NCBI RefSeq assembly: GCF_001949145.1
Contig: NW_019091447.1
Coordinates: 382,316-446,315, forward strand
Length of the DNA: 64,000 nt
Origin: Acanthaster planci
Lineage: Eukaryota > Echinodermata > Asteroidea > Valvatida > Acanthasteridae
Reading direction: 5' to 3'
The notes under the pieces were generated by a model that saw only the letters and a program-made list of their open reading frames with translations, made no database searches and was not told where the DNA came from. A program made the translations under genes and the position numbers. Shown one piece after another: positions 1 through 15,500 of the stretch. Each line of letters begins with the position of its first letter. Position 1 is the first letter of the stretch.

Positions 1-255
1 GGGTTGGGCTATCTCCAATAAGTGCCTACCTTTTTGAATGACAACCGACAACAGAATTGAACAATGCAAGTCCATCATTACATTCAGATTGGCTGGACAG
101 ACTTGAAAATATGAATCTGTAGATTTGAAAACAAAAAATGTAATGTATTATATGTATATAGATCAGCTTTTATAACACGCAATTTTAGTGTCCAATTCTG
201 CCAAAGTCAAGACTTCTTATACAAAATGATTTAATTTTCTTTTTGGTGTCAACAG
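1..255 (+). other. PTPR intron, 3' portion
   Basis: AT-rich intron sequence ending in TTTTCTTTTTGGTGTCAACAG. No exon is visible. Confidence 0.7.
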
Positions 256-555
256 TATCCAGCTTCATTCCGACAGTGAACTTGCAGAAGTCAGATGTCA
301 CATCTGACAGCATACGCTTCACATGGGATGAGGTTCCCTGCGAGGAGGTGAACGGTCGGTCGTCATTTTATCAGTATAAAACGGAGCTCAGAAACCAAGC
401 AACCGGTGAATTGGTTTCGTCCGACTTACGTTCTGAAGTGAAACAGGCAACTCAGCTTACCCCCTGCACGACCTACAGCTTTAAGGTTGCAGTGAGAAAT
501 ACCATTGGCATTGGAAGTTATAGCAATGCCACTGAGGTGACAACCAGCACTGTTG
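256..555 (+). CDS. PTPR exon: fibronectin III domain a
   Basis: This 300-nt exon encodes one whole extracellular FN3 domain. It follows the acceptor AACAG at 251-255 and ends before GTAAG at 556, with phase-1 introns on both sides, as expected for a duplicated FN3 module. Visible hallmarks are FTWDEVPC in the B strand and TTYSFKVAVRNTIGIG near the end. The exon begins mid-codon, so at least one further coding exon lies upstream of the window. Confidence 0.85.
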
Positions 556-3500
556 GTAAGTGATCAGTTCCCAAATTGGGCTATTTTCTTTTTGCCGAAT
601 GTTGTCATTTCATTACTTACTGTTTCTGCATGTAGTTTTGACTAAAATCAAAAGATTTTCCAATGAATATAATGGGGATATTTATTGGCTCAAAATTTGA
701 GTTGTTATACATTGAAAAACTGAATAATTATGATTTTGAGGCAGATTTTTTTCATGCTAATGCAAATTTTAATATTCGTGAGTACAGTCATAAATTTGTC
801 AAATTAACAGATACCATGTTCAAATATTGGGTCAAATATTGAATGATAAATCAAATATGTCTATATAAGATAAACAATCATTATTGGAGCACTTCTTCAG
901 ATATTTATCATGTTGTAAAATTTTTTTTTATAATTTAAGTTCCATCTCGGGTTCAGGCATTATCTGTGGATTCTGTTGAAGACCAGCCCACTGCCCTGCG
1001 AGTTAGATGGAATCAACCGTCTGGCAACTGCCCCGTAGATTATTATACAATCCACTACGACCTGGTCTGGTTATCGCAGTGCGAGATACCAGACAGTAAT
1101 CGTACCCTAGCGGGGACAACAGAAGGCACAGAGTACGGCATCACAGGCCTTTTTCCTTACTCTAGATACAGAGTTGATGTGACAGCTAGGACTTCAGTGG
1201 GAGAGGGGGACGGATCTTACGTCTATGCTTATACAGCTGACGCGGGTGGGTAGATTGATGCTGTGATGGTGGACCAAGACATCGGGCCAGTTCAATGATG
1301 GTGCTCAATGTTTTGGAGTAGGGAAACCTTCCATTAATCCACAGGGACATCCATAAGCTCGGCAAAGGGCTGGGCTGGCTTTACTTATTAAGGCCAAAAT
1401 CACTTGAAATGGGATGCAGCAATAGTTAAGAAAAAAGCCACAAGCTCCCCTAGAAAGGAAGGAAAATGGTTTTCCAGGCAGGAAGGATGTTTGGGGGAAA
1501 CTTTAGGACATTAGACCCCCAAAGTGAGAATTTTTCCATGTTTTACACAATAAAATCCTGTAAAGTAACAACAGAATAGGTTGAAGGATTTTTCGAAACC
1601 TTTTCCGGGATTTGAAGATTTCATTTCAAGGCAAGGGTAATCACATATAACTGAAGCAGGAATTCCTAAGGTCACCTGTGATTGGCTGAAAGTTGGTTTT
1701 AATTTTCAGCCAATTTGATAGGTGAGTTGCTTCATGACTGAATCAATTATCTAAAATGCTGAATATCACTTGATTTCTCTCTCCAGTATATTCTGTGAAG
1801 CCAGTGTGATAAAATAAATATTTTTGCTTTTGAACATAATTTTTTTTTTATCAGCCCCATCGCAACCACCGAGTGATGTTGCCAACGCAGCAACATTGAA
1901 ACGAGGGTTAAGGTTTGAGTGGCAGCCACCACGCTGCCTGGGTCGCCGGGGTGTCATCACGGGATACAGGTACCGACTACTGGATCTAGAAAGAGGAGGG
2001 GCCAATCTTACTGTAAACACCTTCTCGTATGAGAGGCAAGCTGACATCAGCGGACTGGTACCCTACACGCTGTACTCATTCCAAGTCTTAGCACGTACTG
2101 CAGCTGGTGATGGTCCGTATAGTGAGGCGATAAGACTACGCACAGCCCAAGCAAGTAAGTGATAATACATAAATACATACTTTATACCACTTACAGGCAT
2201 TTTTCAAATTACTGACATTTTAGCCCTGTGGTTGTAGTTTACACGATGAGCTCAAGAAATGAAGCTTTTAGACTGTTTGAAGCAAGGATCGAGTGAGCAT
2301 AGCAATTCTTCAGGAAGTGTCCCTGACTTAGGGGTTAGTGAAAACTCATGTTGTTGGATAGCAGCCAAGCATTGAATACCATTAGCAGTGGTCACATGTC
2401 CAGGAATTCATGCACAAAGACGGCAGGTTTGCGTTATATGCCTGTGATGTTAACACGCTGTTTGTTTTGCAGACTTTTTAACATTTTGGACCATTTTGAA
2501 ATGAAATCACAGACTTGCACCGTGATATTGGGCCATTAACAGTGTGAGAGGTTTGGCTTTGTTCTCAAGTTGATATTTTCTTGCATCTGTGTATTTAGAA
2601 CCACCTGAAGTTCCCATGGTAACAACCCCCAGCGGGGATGCCACCTCCATCACTGTTCGATGGCACCGTCCAGACCCACCTCACGGGATCATCATTGCTT
2701 ACTACATTCGCTATGGTATTGTCCTCCAAGGCAGTGAGGAAGTGAAAGTCACTGAAGGACTGAACGATACCCTCCTTGAATTTGTGCTGACTGGTCTGGT
2801 TGCTGATAGCAACTACTCCATCGAGGTAATGATAACACCATTTGTAAGGCGCACAGTTTCTCACAGTATGTGTCATTCAAAGTGATACATGTACACGTAT
2901 ATTCATTATCCCTACGGCATTTGAACATTCCTGAGACCATCTCTGCTCCATTCGGAGTTTACTAGCCCAGGGCTGCTATTTTAGGTATAAATGGTTAAAC
3001 ATAATTACAATGTCTATCTTCACAGATACCCATTTTCTCCAGGATTGAGGGCAGCATGTAGGAGCTATTTGCCTTGCCTAAGATCACATCCTTAGATTCG
3101 AACCCCCAACCTTATGGTTGGAATCTACAAACCCTAACCCACACTTCACATGTCCCCATACAACTCATATTGGTGTTTTTAGATGTTTGTCAAAACCAGA
3201 TGTCCCTTCTGTAAAGTTCAGAAATCCATGGTAACGTGTTGTCTTTAAATAATAACATACTTTAAGATGATATCTCTTCATCATCTATTTTCCTGGCGAT
3301 TGCCCTGAACTACACAGTCACACTGTAGATGAGGTGCATTATTAATGTTTACATTACTTGTCCAGTACACCGGTTCTTGACAGAACTACAACATCACTGA
3401 GACGAGAACTTTCTTACGGCTGATTTCGTGGGAATTCTGCAGACTTTATTTTGTTGTTAAGTTGTTGTTTTGCAATTTGGTGCAGTAACTTCAGCTGAAA

Positions 3501-6500
3501 AGGCTCGTATGCAGCTTTTTCAGTTCACAAATGAGCACAACAAAGAGTTTGTTCTTTTTTACGAACTAGCGCACCAAGTTTGCAGACCTGGTAGTAACTC
3601 TGGAAAGTACTGTCCCTGTAGGTTCTACATGAAGATGGCTACGTTTTGCCTGGCTCCCTTGAATTTCCCAGGGTTTTGTTATTTCTCAACAACTTACAGG
3701 TCCAGGCAGAGACAGCGGTGAACAGAGGCCCGTTGAGTGTGCCCGTGTATCGCATAACTCAGGAAGGAAGTGAGTGAAACAGATTCCAACTTCCGCATCA
3801 TGCCCTTTGAACAAACTTGGAGTCTTGTCCTGCCCTCGCTCAATCTCAGTTTGTCAACGCATGAGCAACTTTCACATTCATACACTTTCTACGCATTTAA
3901 ACTGCTGTCCTGGGGTAAAGTCAGTGAGTCTTTTGATACATGACACTCCACACTCCATAGTCTGGCATACGGCCGATCAGCTCATCCATGGTCTCAACCC
4001 CTGCACCCCCTTAGCACCTCAACCAGCGCTCTCGCAGGGCTCCTCTGAGTTGGTGCACCATGAGAGGGGGCTCCCATATGATGGCCGTTTTGGCTTTCCT
4101 AGCTGCTTGAGCAAACTCGTACCTATTCTGAGAGAATTAGTTTAGAGCCGTGTTTAAAATCATTAAATGCTACGTATCGTGCATTGTCAGTTCCTTTGAG
4201 TTTTTTATTCTGTTTTTTTAGTTCCTGGCGAGCCATCCTCACTGAGAGTTGAGAGCAAGACGCAGGAACAATTGTCCATTGCTTGGAATATACCAACAGA
4301 ACCCAATGGAAGAATCATTACATACACGGTGAGTCACACCTGGCTCTCTTTTTTGGTTTGGTTTGTCAGTGGGACTTTATTGTGGAGATGTAAAAATTAA
4401 TATAGGTGGTTAAAGTGTTCAGGCCATCTTGACTAGAAAGGAGGAGATCAGGGGTTCAAGGTACTGGCGGTGGGGGAGGCATTTACCGTTGAAAAGGTAG
4501 TTATTTTGCCCCCCCCCTTTTAAAACCATTCTGCCGCTATTGGTTCAAGTTCAGTCTGAATGGCTTGTGAATATTCTTTCCCGTATTGTCTGGGAAGGGC
4601 TACTCCCTTACTATAGTCAAACAGTGCTAACAACCCAGGGATAACACTCAAACGCTCTTCAGTGCCACAAACTGAACAACCCCATACAGGCTCTAAATAA
4701 ATCAGGGAAGTCAGGTTGGTGTAGTGGCTCTCTCCTTGCCTTCCAACTCTTCAGCCCGGGTTTGAATACCACCTAGGCCAGTTTGTTCACGGATTGGGTT
4801 TTCAGTCCCTGTCTGACTCCTTGAGTTTCCCCTGGAATACTCATGCTGGGTATTCCTCCTACCTCTAAAACTGAACATTTCTTCATTGCCTTTGTAATTA
4901 TCATTTCATCCTGTAATTGGCGCTAAATGCGCTGTTGAATGAACAGATGTAAATCAAGTCCTGCTTGTAGTGTTGATGTGTATAACCTAACATCATGTCT
5001 TGCATGTTCGTCTTTTGTCGGCTTATTAACGAAAAGCTCGAAATCTGTTGGATGATAATGACGCGTTACAGTCATTGATTCAAAACATGGTATTGATGAC
5101 AAAGAATAGACAACATCTGCCTTTGTTACTTTTATAAACAGGTCAAGCATCGAGTCATAGAAAAACCATATGATCCAGATTTCAGTCCCAGCTTAACTTA
5201 CGTCAAATCACAGACACCACCAGACATTCGAAAGAGTGATATACCTGGTCTTCAACCCGGCACAAACTATGAGATTTTGGTGTCTGCATCTACTCAAAAG
5301 GGGGAGGGACCGGCGGCTGAGATAGAGGCGTTTACTGAGCCAGCATCAGGTTGGAATAAGTTCATGTAATCTTTTTAGAAACATGGAATTTTAACGTAAA
5401 AGAAAATATAGGTAATATAAAAAGTAACAATAAGTGTTACAATTGATTAAAGAAAAAAATGGTATTGTCTTTACCACTTAATTTTGGATTTTCTCCCCTG
5501 AAAAAGCTGTTTGTGGTGGGTTTCTTTCTTTGTAAATTCTCCGACCTTGCAATTTCACAGTACATTAATACTTTAACCATGGTAATGTGAAAAGAATTCA
5601 GTTGTACACATCCTTTGCTCAACAAATGAGATCAATTGTGCATGTTTCTATGTCATCCAGCAACTAGTGGTAAAATAACGAGATTGCTCAGAGAAAACAC
5701 TTAACAATAACAAAAAGAGTGTAACCAGCTACAATACATCACTGCATGGACCCATGTAGAAACACATTATGTCAATAACAAATTGTGTGTGACCAGTGTG
5801 ATCACATGAGGTAAAATGTTACTTCCAAAGCTGGGCTTTCTGTTTGCCTTTGCTGGTTATCCAACATGCCTTTATCTTTGTCCATTATGCTAATTTTTGT
5901 TTTTCACTGTACCAATCCAGTGCTCTGTTTATTGTAGAATGCCTACTAAATAAAAATAAGCAAGAAATCACTTGATTTCATGACTGCGAATAATGCATGA
6001 GAACATCCCTCAAAATCCAAAGTGTGGCAGTTTGTCTGTGCATGAGGCATGGTGCAATCCCACAATGCTAGACATTCTGTGCTCTTCATTTGCAGACATT
6101 CCTGCCCCAGTCCTACCCTCCGTCAATCCGCAGACATCCACAGGAACTCGCGTTGACATCACCATACCGGAGGTAGACAGTGCCTACATTGTGTGAGTTT
6201 TGCCGTTCTGAAGGTTTTTCTGTTGATCAACCTGCTCCCAACGTTAAACGCTATGCTCTCTCTTAGCCTGGTCCCTAAAGGGGCTAAGTTTAAGATTTCA
6301 TTTTAAAAAGTGAAGTTGAATTTGAACCTTTATGAAGACCTTTCTGCATACAGGTTTGCATTGTTTCTACCCTTCCTTTCTGATCTTAGTTCATACCTGG
6401 TCAAAGTGAAGAAAGTCTCCTCGAGGAGGCGTCGGGAATCAGTCAACATCAAGCAGGAAGATATCGGCAACTACAGCACCAACCCTGAGGAGTACTGGGC

Positions 6501-9500
6501 AGGGGAGATCAGCAAGAGTGAACACTCTGGGAACTTTGTGGTTGGCGATGAGAAGACATACGGGATTTATTACAACCCGCCTCTACAGGAAGGGACCACT
6601 TACGAAATACAAACCGGATCTAGCAGCAAAACAGATAATGTAAGTGATTTATGAAAGCTGCCGTAAATGGGACAATACTTGCCTTCCACTTCTTTCTGTA
6701 ACTGTAAACAAACAAACAAACAAACAAACACCCCACAACACCCCAACAAACAAACAAACAAACACACCACAACACCCCAAAAAACAACCAAACACAAACC
6801 ACTATGTTGCATCGTAAACGTCATGGACTTATTTGATTTATTGTAATTGTGACCTGCTAAAGAAATTGTGATTCCTGTTTAATTATAGTGTTACTTTTCT
6901 TAGGAGAGGTTTTGTTAACCTACATATGTTTTTAATCACACAGGGCTTGAGTTTTGTGCAAATTGAAAAATTTTGACTGGACTTGACAATTTTCGAATGT
7001 TTTTCCGTTGTTTACTAACAGGCACACATTGTAGCCCTGTCAGAACCCCTCACAATTACAGGTGAGTTTGAATTGAATCCAAAAGAGTGGTCCTAAGAGG
7101 ATAATTTATGCAAATTTTATGCCCAAAGTCACTGTTGCCTTTCACTCTAATAAAGTGGAATTAATTACAGGTTGAAAAAAGAAAGGTTTTTTTCGGTGTT
7201 GGGTCATTGTTTTCAGCTGGGAACTATGGCCAACCGGACCCACCATCACCTGAGGACGGGGGATCGGATGTAGGGACTATCGTTGCTGTCATCTTAGTGC
7301 TTCTGGTAGTTGTCGTGGTGGTCTTTGGAGGAGTGATTATAATCAGACGGAGGTAAGCTTTCCATTTACACACTGTTTACTGACGGAGCCTATCAGGTGG
7401 TGTTATCTCACCAATCAGACTTTGCCACGTTGGGCCCGATTGATCAAAGGCCAAAGAAGGTAATCGGCATACGCACTAATGATGCCACACTTGGTTTCAT
7501 ACATATGCTCTGTCTTATGGAGCCATTGAGGACCCGTGGTCCACTAAGCACAACAGGAAAGCACACATGCATAAAGCAAAGTATCACACCATTTCTATTG
7601 CCCATGGACCACCTTCCGTTGAGGACACTGACTGATTGGCCGTGATAGAGTGTCAGGAGAGAGGCCAAGATGCTTTCAACTGGAGAAGCATCGTGGTCTA
7701 GTTATCTGTAGGCTGGCGCTTCTTAAGCTGTGGGAAATGGTACAGACGTAGTACACAGTAGGCTCCCAAAAGGAACACAGACTGAAGTTGGATCCAGTAA
7801 CATCATTGTAACAGTGGTAATGAAAACCTCTGAAGATATGAAGATTGTTTTGGGTGATATCACATCCTAATAGGCTGAACTCAGTCTGATGGTAATGCTT
7901 CATGGCACACTTTCTTTCTGTCTTTCTTGAAAATATGGGTGATTCACAATAGAGTGCCTTTAAAAGGTTGCAATGCATTGACCAATCACCGTGTAGGAAA
8001 GCTGTCAACCCAATGCGTGTTTGGAAAGGTTTGACAGATTTCGCGCTTTGTGATTGGTCAACGGGTTGTAAACTCTTGGAGGTGCACTATTGGATAACGC
8101 CCGTATTGTCCGTCTTGCATGTTTCATCGGGAATCTTAGTCACAGGTATTCTGTACAAAATACAGGATACAAGTTGGAGATGAATGCTACCTGCTAGAGC
8201 TTGACAAAAATAAACGGATGACACCTGTCAGGAAGAAAAGACTCTGACATGGGATGTGGGTCAGGTGCTCAGGTCAAAGGATCAACTCCCCCACAGAGTT
8301 AACTTGATTCATTTGCTGTTTGTTTTACCACAGACGTGCACAGAATACAGGGAAGCCCTTTGAGTCTGTGGGAATGACAAAAATTGACGGTAATGTAGTA
8401 TTTTTTGTATCGTTATTTCATTTCAAGTATGTTCAGTGAATGTTTATGAAGGCATTTTTTAATACAATTACTTGATTTCTCATCAGTGTCAATTTTGAAA
8501 GTATGTTCAAGCCGTGAAGTGTGATGCTCAGCAACATTTTGCTAATTTTGGTCTGTGGTGTGTAACATTTTGTGTAATGTATATTAACAAACCATGACCT
8601 TTAACCCTTCCTCTAATGTCTACGGATGACATCAATACCTTATTGCAGATTCCAAATACATCAAAAAGTCACCTCCCAGCCCTGAGCTGAAGCACGTAGC
8701 TTCCGAGGACGCCCTGACAAATATGACTCAAGATGGGGCTCCTCGTCCCACCCCCTCGGGCGCAGCCACACTGCCAGCTGACATACACCGCCAGCCGACA
8801 GCCAGGGTGAGGTCATCGGGGCCGGTCAAGGTGGAGAAGCTCGCCGACCACGTGAAAGCCAAGAAGGCTAAGAGCAACGAAGGCTTCAAGCTGGACTATG
8901 CAGTGAGTCAGCCGTTGTCAAATCTATTGACTCTGGACATTTTCATGATTTATGGAGTATCCGTAGCCATGGTGTAAATCTTGGCTTCACTGTGGCTAGG
9001 GCAGACCTTCGTCTTGGGTGATTCACTTTCAGAAACAAATGGTAACACTCAAAACCTTGGCCACATCTGCACTGGTATAAACTGTTCAGTAAGAGGAAAT
9101 AAAATCGTGTTAATGTCAACAAGTTTGAGCTTGGAAAACTGAGTGCGTTAGAATTGAAACAGTAAGGTAGGCCTGTTCTAATTACAACTCCACTATGTCC
9201 ATATTTTTCCAAATCTCAGTGTTATATCTTACTTTGACTTTATCTCAGGCCCCAGAATCTGTTTCAATTATCCCAAATTTACCGCAAACTTTGACACTAT
9301 ATCAGACAATCTGATGATGCCAGAAGAAAAGTGAGCTTTATAGAGGTGCAAAGTCTCAACTCGGAATAAATTGTTGAAACGTGTGGGTGGAGTTGAAGAC
9401 GAAGTCACCGTTTCAAAGCCATCTTACAGTGCAATTCCTAGTCTTGAAAGTGTCTGCTGCAATGTGAGAACATCTTTTTCTTTTCTGATCTCTTCAGAGT

Positions 9501-12500
9501 CTTCCCAGCGATCACATACACTCCATGGATGTCGCCAAGAAAGATGAAAACAAAACTAAGAATCGCTATGCCAACATCATAGCATGTAAGGGGATAACCA
9601 CTTCAACATTCATGTGGAAAGGAAAATGTTTGACACCTGTCTCTAGATATTAACTCTGTATGGTCAGTGTGCTTATCATGCCAAATAATTGGTCTATAGA
9701 ATGCCAGTAATTCCAGCGACCTTCAACTAGAATTTGTGAAATCCTTGATTGAATTGTGGATATGATTTTCAACAAACTATACCAGTAACAAGAATGTGTG
9801 AAGATGCATGTACACATTTTTTTGACTAGAAGGGAAATTGTTACTAAGTTACAGGGGCCAACTCTGTAGTCCACAAACTTCCTGGATTTTACACAGCTTT
9901 CCCCCAAACTTCCTCAAACCAGGATCAAAAGTTTGGCCCCAGGGACAGCGCTATTCAAAGAATAGGTGGGATGCTAAACATAGGGAAGAACTAGTTTTGT
10001 GGAACAGCTGTTGTAGTCTTGTTAAAGCCTCGTTTGGAGACTTTCATCAATCAGCTAGGAAGTGGCTGATTCTTGATTGACCTTTGATCTGTTTCTCTCA
10101 GATGACCATTCCCGTGTGGTCTTGGACAAGCTGGACGCAGATCCCCACTCTGACTACATCAACGCCAACTACATTGATGTAAGTTGGAAGGGCCAACAAT
10201 ATGGAGCCTTTACAGTGTCTGGATGCTATTCCATTTCCCTCGTATTTCATGGTTGTGTTATTTTTTTACTCCTAGAAAGGGCCAGGTTAAAACAAATAAA
10301 CTTTTCTGTGCAGTACAGAAATAAGCTTATTTAATTTGATAATGTCTTTTCTTTCTTTCACAGGGATATAAACATCCCAAGAAATACATAGCAGCACAGG
10401 GTACGTCATCTGTCTACGTTGCCTTGCAAATAATGTTTAAGTAATACAAGCCAATTTTAGTCAGGAATTATTGTAAAATTGAAGCATACATATCGTGGTC
10501 GTGGGGGGTGCTCTTCAGATCGTAACCCCAAGAGGTTGTGATATGGTTAGGAATATGAGGTTCCAGACTTTAAACACTTGGGTAGGAACCAGCTGTTTGA
10601 CTGTTTATTTGGTTCCTGTGCTTTGTCATTGCATGTTCAGAACCACTGAATACCAGGAAATTATCCACAGTGACTTTGTGCTTTTGTTCTGTTTGTTTTT
10701 GTTTGTGTTTTGTTTATTTGTGTTGATTTGTCCATATGAGTTTTTTGGGATTTTTTTTCTTGCATTACCACTGATTGATGAGAAGCTTCTCATGCTTGGT
10801 GTTCTCCATGGGAACCGTTAACCTGTTGTTTCACATCCTTTGATGCAGGTCCCAATTCTTCATCTACTAGGGACATGTGGCGCATGATTTGGCAGGAAAA
10901 AACAAGGATCATCGTCATGGTTACGCACCTGGTTGAAGGAGGCAAGGTAATTGACAAATTTAAAATTGCCAGTGACTGACTACTTGCTGGGAATTGAAAG
11001 CAGTGTTGTATTTGAGTCCATCAAAAGTCCTTTCACAAGTCCCATCACAAGTCCAGTCACAAGTCCCTTCACCAGTGCAAGGTGAGAGTCCCATATTAAG
11101 CACTCTTTACCCTTCTTTGCTCATTAAACTGACCCAGCACCCCACAATTTCTTGTGTAAATACTCTGTAGAAAAAATGTGAGCAATACTGGCCTTTGAAA
11201 TCCAAATCCTATGGTGGGATCGAGGTTGAACTGGAGAAGGAGTCTAAGCTGGCAGACTACATTATACGGACCTTCAAAATGAAAAAGGTTAGTTGCAGAA
11301 CAGTAGATCTACCGAGTTGGATTTAAAATTGGTATTTGATTGGAGAAGGGTTGGAACTGGAATTGGAAATTGGTAATTGGATCTTATTGAATTGGAACTT
11401 GACAAAAAACTACTTCGATCTCGTTGTGGAAGTCTGAAGCCAAAATGTTCAATGGTGTCGTTGGCCTTGCTTTCCAGAATGGTGAGGAGAGGAAGTTGAT
11501 GCAGTACCATTTTACCTCCTGGCCAGACATGGGCCTGCCTCAGTACGCAAGCCCTCTACTCCGCTTTGTATTTGTGGTCAAGGAAGGCTGCAATGAAGAG
11601 CCCAATATGGGGCCCATCATTGTGCATTGCAGGTGAGAACAATCCCAAATTAGCAGGCTGCGTCCCCATTTGGTGGCTAAGGCTGGAAATGATACACAAG
11701 TCTATGGGAAATGCAGGAAGCCACTAGTTTGTGGCTGCCATAGGTGCATGTATTATGCTGAGTCACAGCTTAGTGAATTGGACCCAGCCTCATTGACAAA
11801 TACCTACATGTAGATGGCTCCAAGGGAGTTGAACTATACTGCAGTTGTCTCAGCTGTGAATTTTCACTTAAGTCTCCATAATAAAATGATCCTTACAGGA
11901 TGTGAGAGTTGAGTGATAAGGAAAATAAATTGAAAGAAAGCCCTCTTTAATAAAGATCACTACTCATTGAATCGGCTTTTTTCATCAACTCAAATGAAAG
12001 CTTGGACTGAGCGACCAACCCACCAAATGACGACACAAAACATCAGGATAACTTGCAACATTTCCACTGCCATCAATTTCATGCGAATTTACTGTGAGAA
12101 TTCATTATATGATGCATTGTAATGTGATGTGTCTTTCAATGCCATAGTGTGTTTTTTATCACGAATGTTCCAGTGCCGGAGTGGGTCGCACGGGTACCTT
12201 CATCACCATCGATGCCATGCTGGACCAGGCCAAAGGAGAAGGGCAGGTGGACGTGCTGAAGTTTGTCAGCAACATGAGAGACAAGAGAGTGCGAATGGTC
12301 CAGACACAGGTAAGAAATCTTTGGATTGCCCCAGAGAACAATGTCTCAATGGCACCCTGGACTTTAAGCAAGGTCATAGGTCATGTTCCTTTCATGCAAG
12401 ATTTTGTTTTTGAGGGCTTTTCCCTTAAATCAAAGAGCTGTTAGGATCTTGTATGTTTTGCTGTAAAGGGAAGGGCTGACTTGTCAGTTGTCACTTTTAT

Positions 12501-15500
12501 TATCGTTTTTTAAGAAGCTGTTGTCATAGAAGAAGAAATACCGTTGGCAAGGTCATGCTTTATTAACCCAAGATGTTTTTAAAAGGAGTGCCTTTATAAT
12601 TTTGAAAACATTTTTGAAAGAGACGTGGCTGGTTTCTTCTTAAAAGAACTTCTAACTTGAAATGGCTTGGGCATACTGGATGTTCTTGTAGACATATCCA
12701 CAAAGATGTCACACTTAGATAGCTCCTCATTCACCATCGTGCTGTGCGTTTTGTTAGTCTTAAGTATGCACATATTTTGGCGAGTACATTTGTGAAGACC
12801 TGTATGAAGAGACATGGCACTACTGTAACAGCATCCACTTCTTGTGACCAGATTAGTTGTAGGGTAAAGTTTCTTGGAAATGTTGAGGCTTCGTAGGAAA
12901 ATTCATCCCAGCTTGGACTGTGTGATGATAGCACTGTGTATGCCTGCTGGGTACATTCTTAAAAGAACTTTGCCCAGAAGGATCAAGGAGGTTGTAAGTT
13001 CTCAGACATCACCTTTTGGATTCATCGAGGTTCTCGTCACATTTCTGCCTCTCCTGTCTTTCTGTCTGCTTCCCAGGAGCAATATGTGTTCATCTTTGAT
13101 GCTCTCCTGGAAGCGTTTCTGTGCGGCCAGACATGGGTGCCTATGGAAGGGTTGAGACGGGCAATGGACAGGCTCAACACACCCAGCCCTATTGGGAAAT
13201 CCACCTTGCTTCAAGATGAATTCACTGTAAGTCAGTCAGATAAAGGTGGTTTGCCAGGTTCAGTGGGAAACATGGCCAATTCTACACCTGCCCACTGCAG
13301 TGAAAATGTGTAAAAGTGCATATACATTAACCACTTGCTGCCAGGGGACCCGTTTTCGAGTACATGGGCTTTATACACGAAGCCGGGAGCCCGAAACCGG
13401 GACAGAGCTGGGCCTTATAACAAAAGACCGTGCTCGGCACGAATGACTGAGCTGCTGGGCATTACCAACATTCGAAATCCAGCCTTGTTTTGAAGTAGTA
13501 TACCACGGTTTTAAGCATTTAGTGCGAGCAGATTACCACCACGGACAAAAGTGCTCCACTGCAGCAATGAGCCACACAGCACTGCTGCACGCTAACCTGG
13601 CTCCTTTCGAAAAGAGATCAGCAACGCACTGTGCCAGGTTTGTGAACAAAAGAAAGTTACATAACACCACACAATCTGGGCTCTTTTACAAGGCTGTAGG
13701 CCTGGCTGAAATACTCGGGCATCAATAGATGTTGTCTGTCAGGCTATAGTGGCCACCAGACAGTAATTCATGTGGGTGTAAACATCCATTAATTGAAATG
13801 AAGAATTTTTGAAGATTTTTGAAAACTGAAAATCTTGAAATGCGCCCTTATGTGTGCACTGCATTTTTCAAACCACCCGACAGCATGTGGTTAACACGTA
13901 AGCTCCAGTTCCCATGACAATAATGGTGCACCTTTGTGCACATTCAATTGAAAATTGGCGACCGACATCCTGTGATGTAGATGACTGCAAACATAGGATA
14001 GCCTGGCTTTTGCTTACTTTGTTTACATCTCTCGACATAGAAATTGGCATCACTTCAACCCACTGCCAAGGCCGACCGGTTCCGAGGAGGGAAGGACCCT
14101 TTGAACGCTAACAAGAACAGGTTCCCTGATAACTTACCATGTAAGCACCATCACGTATGCCATACACCTGTCAAATTCCACCTGCTGATAAAATTGTTAT
14201 TAACCTCTTTGTTAATTCTTGCACAGTAGAAGCAAAAGATAAAGTTCTTCGTTGGTAGCTGTCTGCTAATCAAATGTTTACAGACTTCCCTGAGAACCTT
14301 TAAAGAACATAACATCTCAGGTTGTCCACTCAGTGCGTGCAATTTAAGTCACAAGTACAATGTAGCCAAGAATGAAATCACAAGCAAGGACCAAGCACTG
14401 GCATACACTGAGTAAATGACAGTGAAATTGTAGCAAACATGATCACACCCATGGGAAAACTCTACTTTTTGACAAAATTCAGGAAGAGCGGTGTTGATAT
14501 TCCATGGCCTAGAATATTTAAACAGATGATTTTTAGAAAAAAACATGTTATGTATGACTGAGTTTGCTGACTTTCATAGTGGATCGTGGACGACCCTACC
14601 TGATGACGATGGGTACCGAGCAGAGTACCAACTACATCAATGCTTCATTCATAAATGTGAGTACATCGCAACACTATTTAGTTACCATGGTTACTTTTGG
14701 CATTTAAAAAGTCTCATTACATGATGTTTCTCTTGTTTCATTTTGTTTCAACTATTTGGTTGTGATATTTTTTTTTTGCTTGTTTTTCTGTTTGTCTTAG
14801 TAATACGTGCTTGTCCATCACCAAGATAAACAAAGAGACGAAATATCTTCTTGAGTTTTGAGGCATTCCGTGGGGAATTTCATCAAACACCTAAATATCT
14901 CCTTCGTGTTTTTATTGCAGGGTTACTGGAAGCGAGATGAGTACATCATTACCCAAATCCCTATGCCCAATACCACGGTTGACTTCTGGAGTATGGTGTA
15001 TGATTACAACTCCTCCACTATCGTCATGCTGAACCCTCTAGACCCAACCGATGAGGTTAGCAATCATTTCACTTGTATCTACGTGCTTCATTGGAAGCTC
15101 AGCCCTAATGTGGCAATGAAATAAGAGCACTCCAGTATCATGGAGGACAGTTATAGGAAGAGGACAGTCTTCCTTCGTGCATGCTGGTGTCATGATGCAT
15201 TCAGTGAACAGTGCAAAGTTCTCATATCCTGTTGTTGTTAGTTGACACAGCGCCCTCTCTTGTCCAGACATGGAGTCTTTTATTAGTTGACACAGATTCT
15301 GAAATTGAAGGGATTTGTTATGAGTACTTATAGTGCCTAGTTTCAACACACTGATAGGGAGATGAAAAGGAATTTGTATTAGAGGTTGGAATGTCAGACA
15401 AACATTCCAGAAGAAAGCTTGATGTCGGGTTCCCAGTTAATATTGCTCCAACAATCCACGACATTGGGCCCTGATATGCACAGCACAGCCTCAACCCTAT

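Noticed and set aside
2826-2885. Extension of the FN3 exon past 2825
   Set aside because: The GTAATG donor at 2826 and the in-frame continuation VQAETAVNRG at 3700 fit the FN3 fold; the read-through tail does not.
4425-4485. Second tRNA-like head just before the SINE at 4700 (GGGGTTCAAGGTAC)
   Set aside because: Only a partial B-box; no convincing A-box or arms.
6600-6824. Two overlapping minus-strand ORFs rich in Val, Cys and Phe
   Set aside because: They are translations of the AAAC microsatellite.
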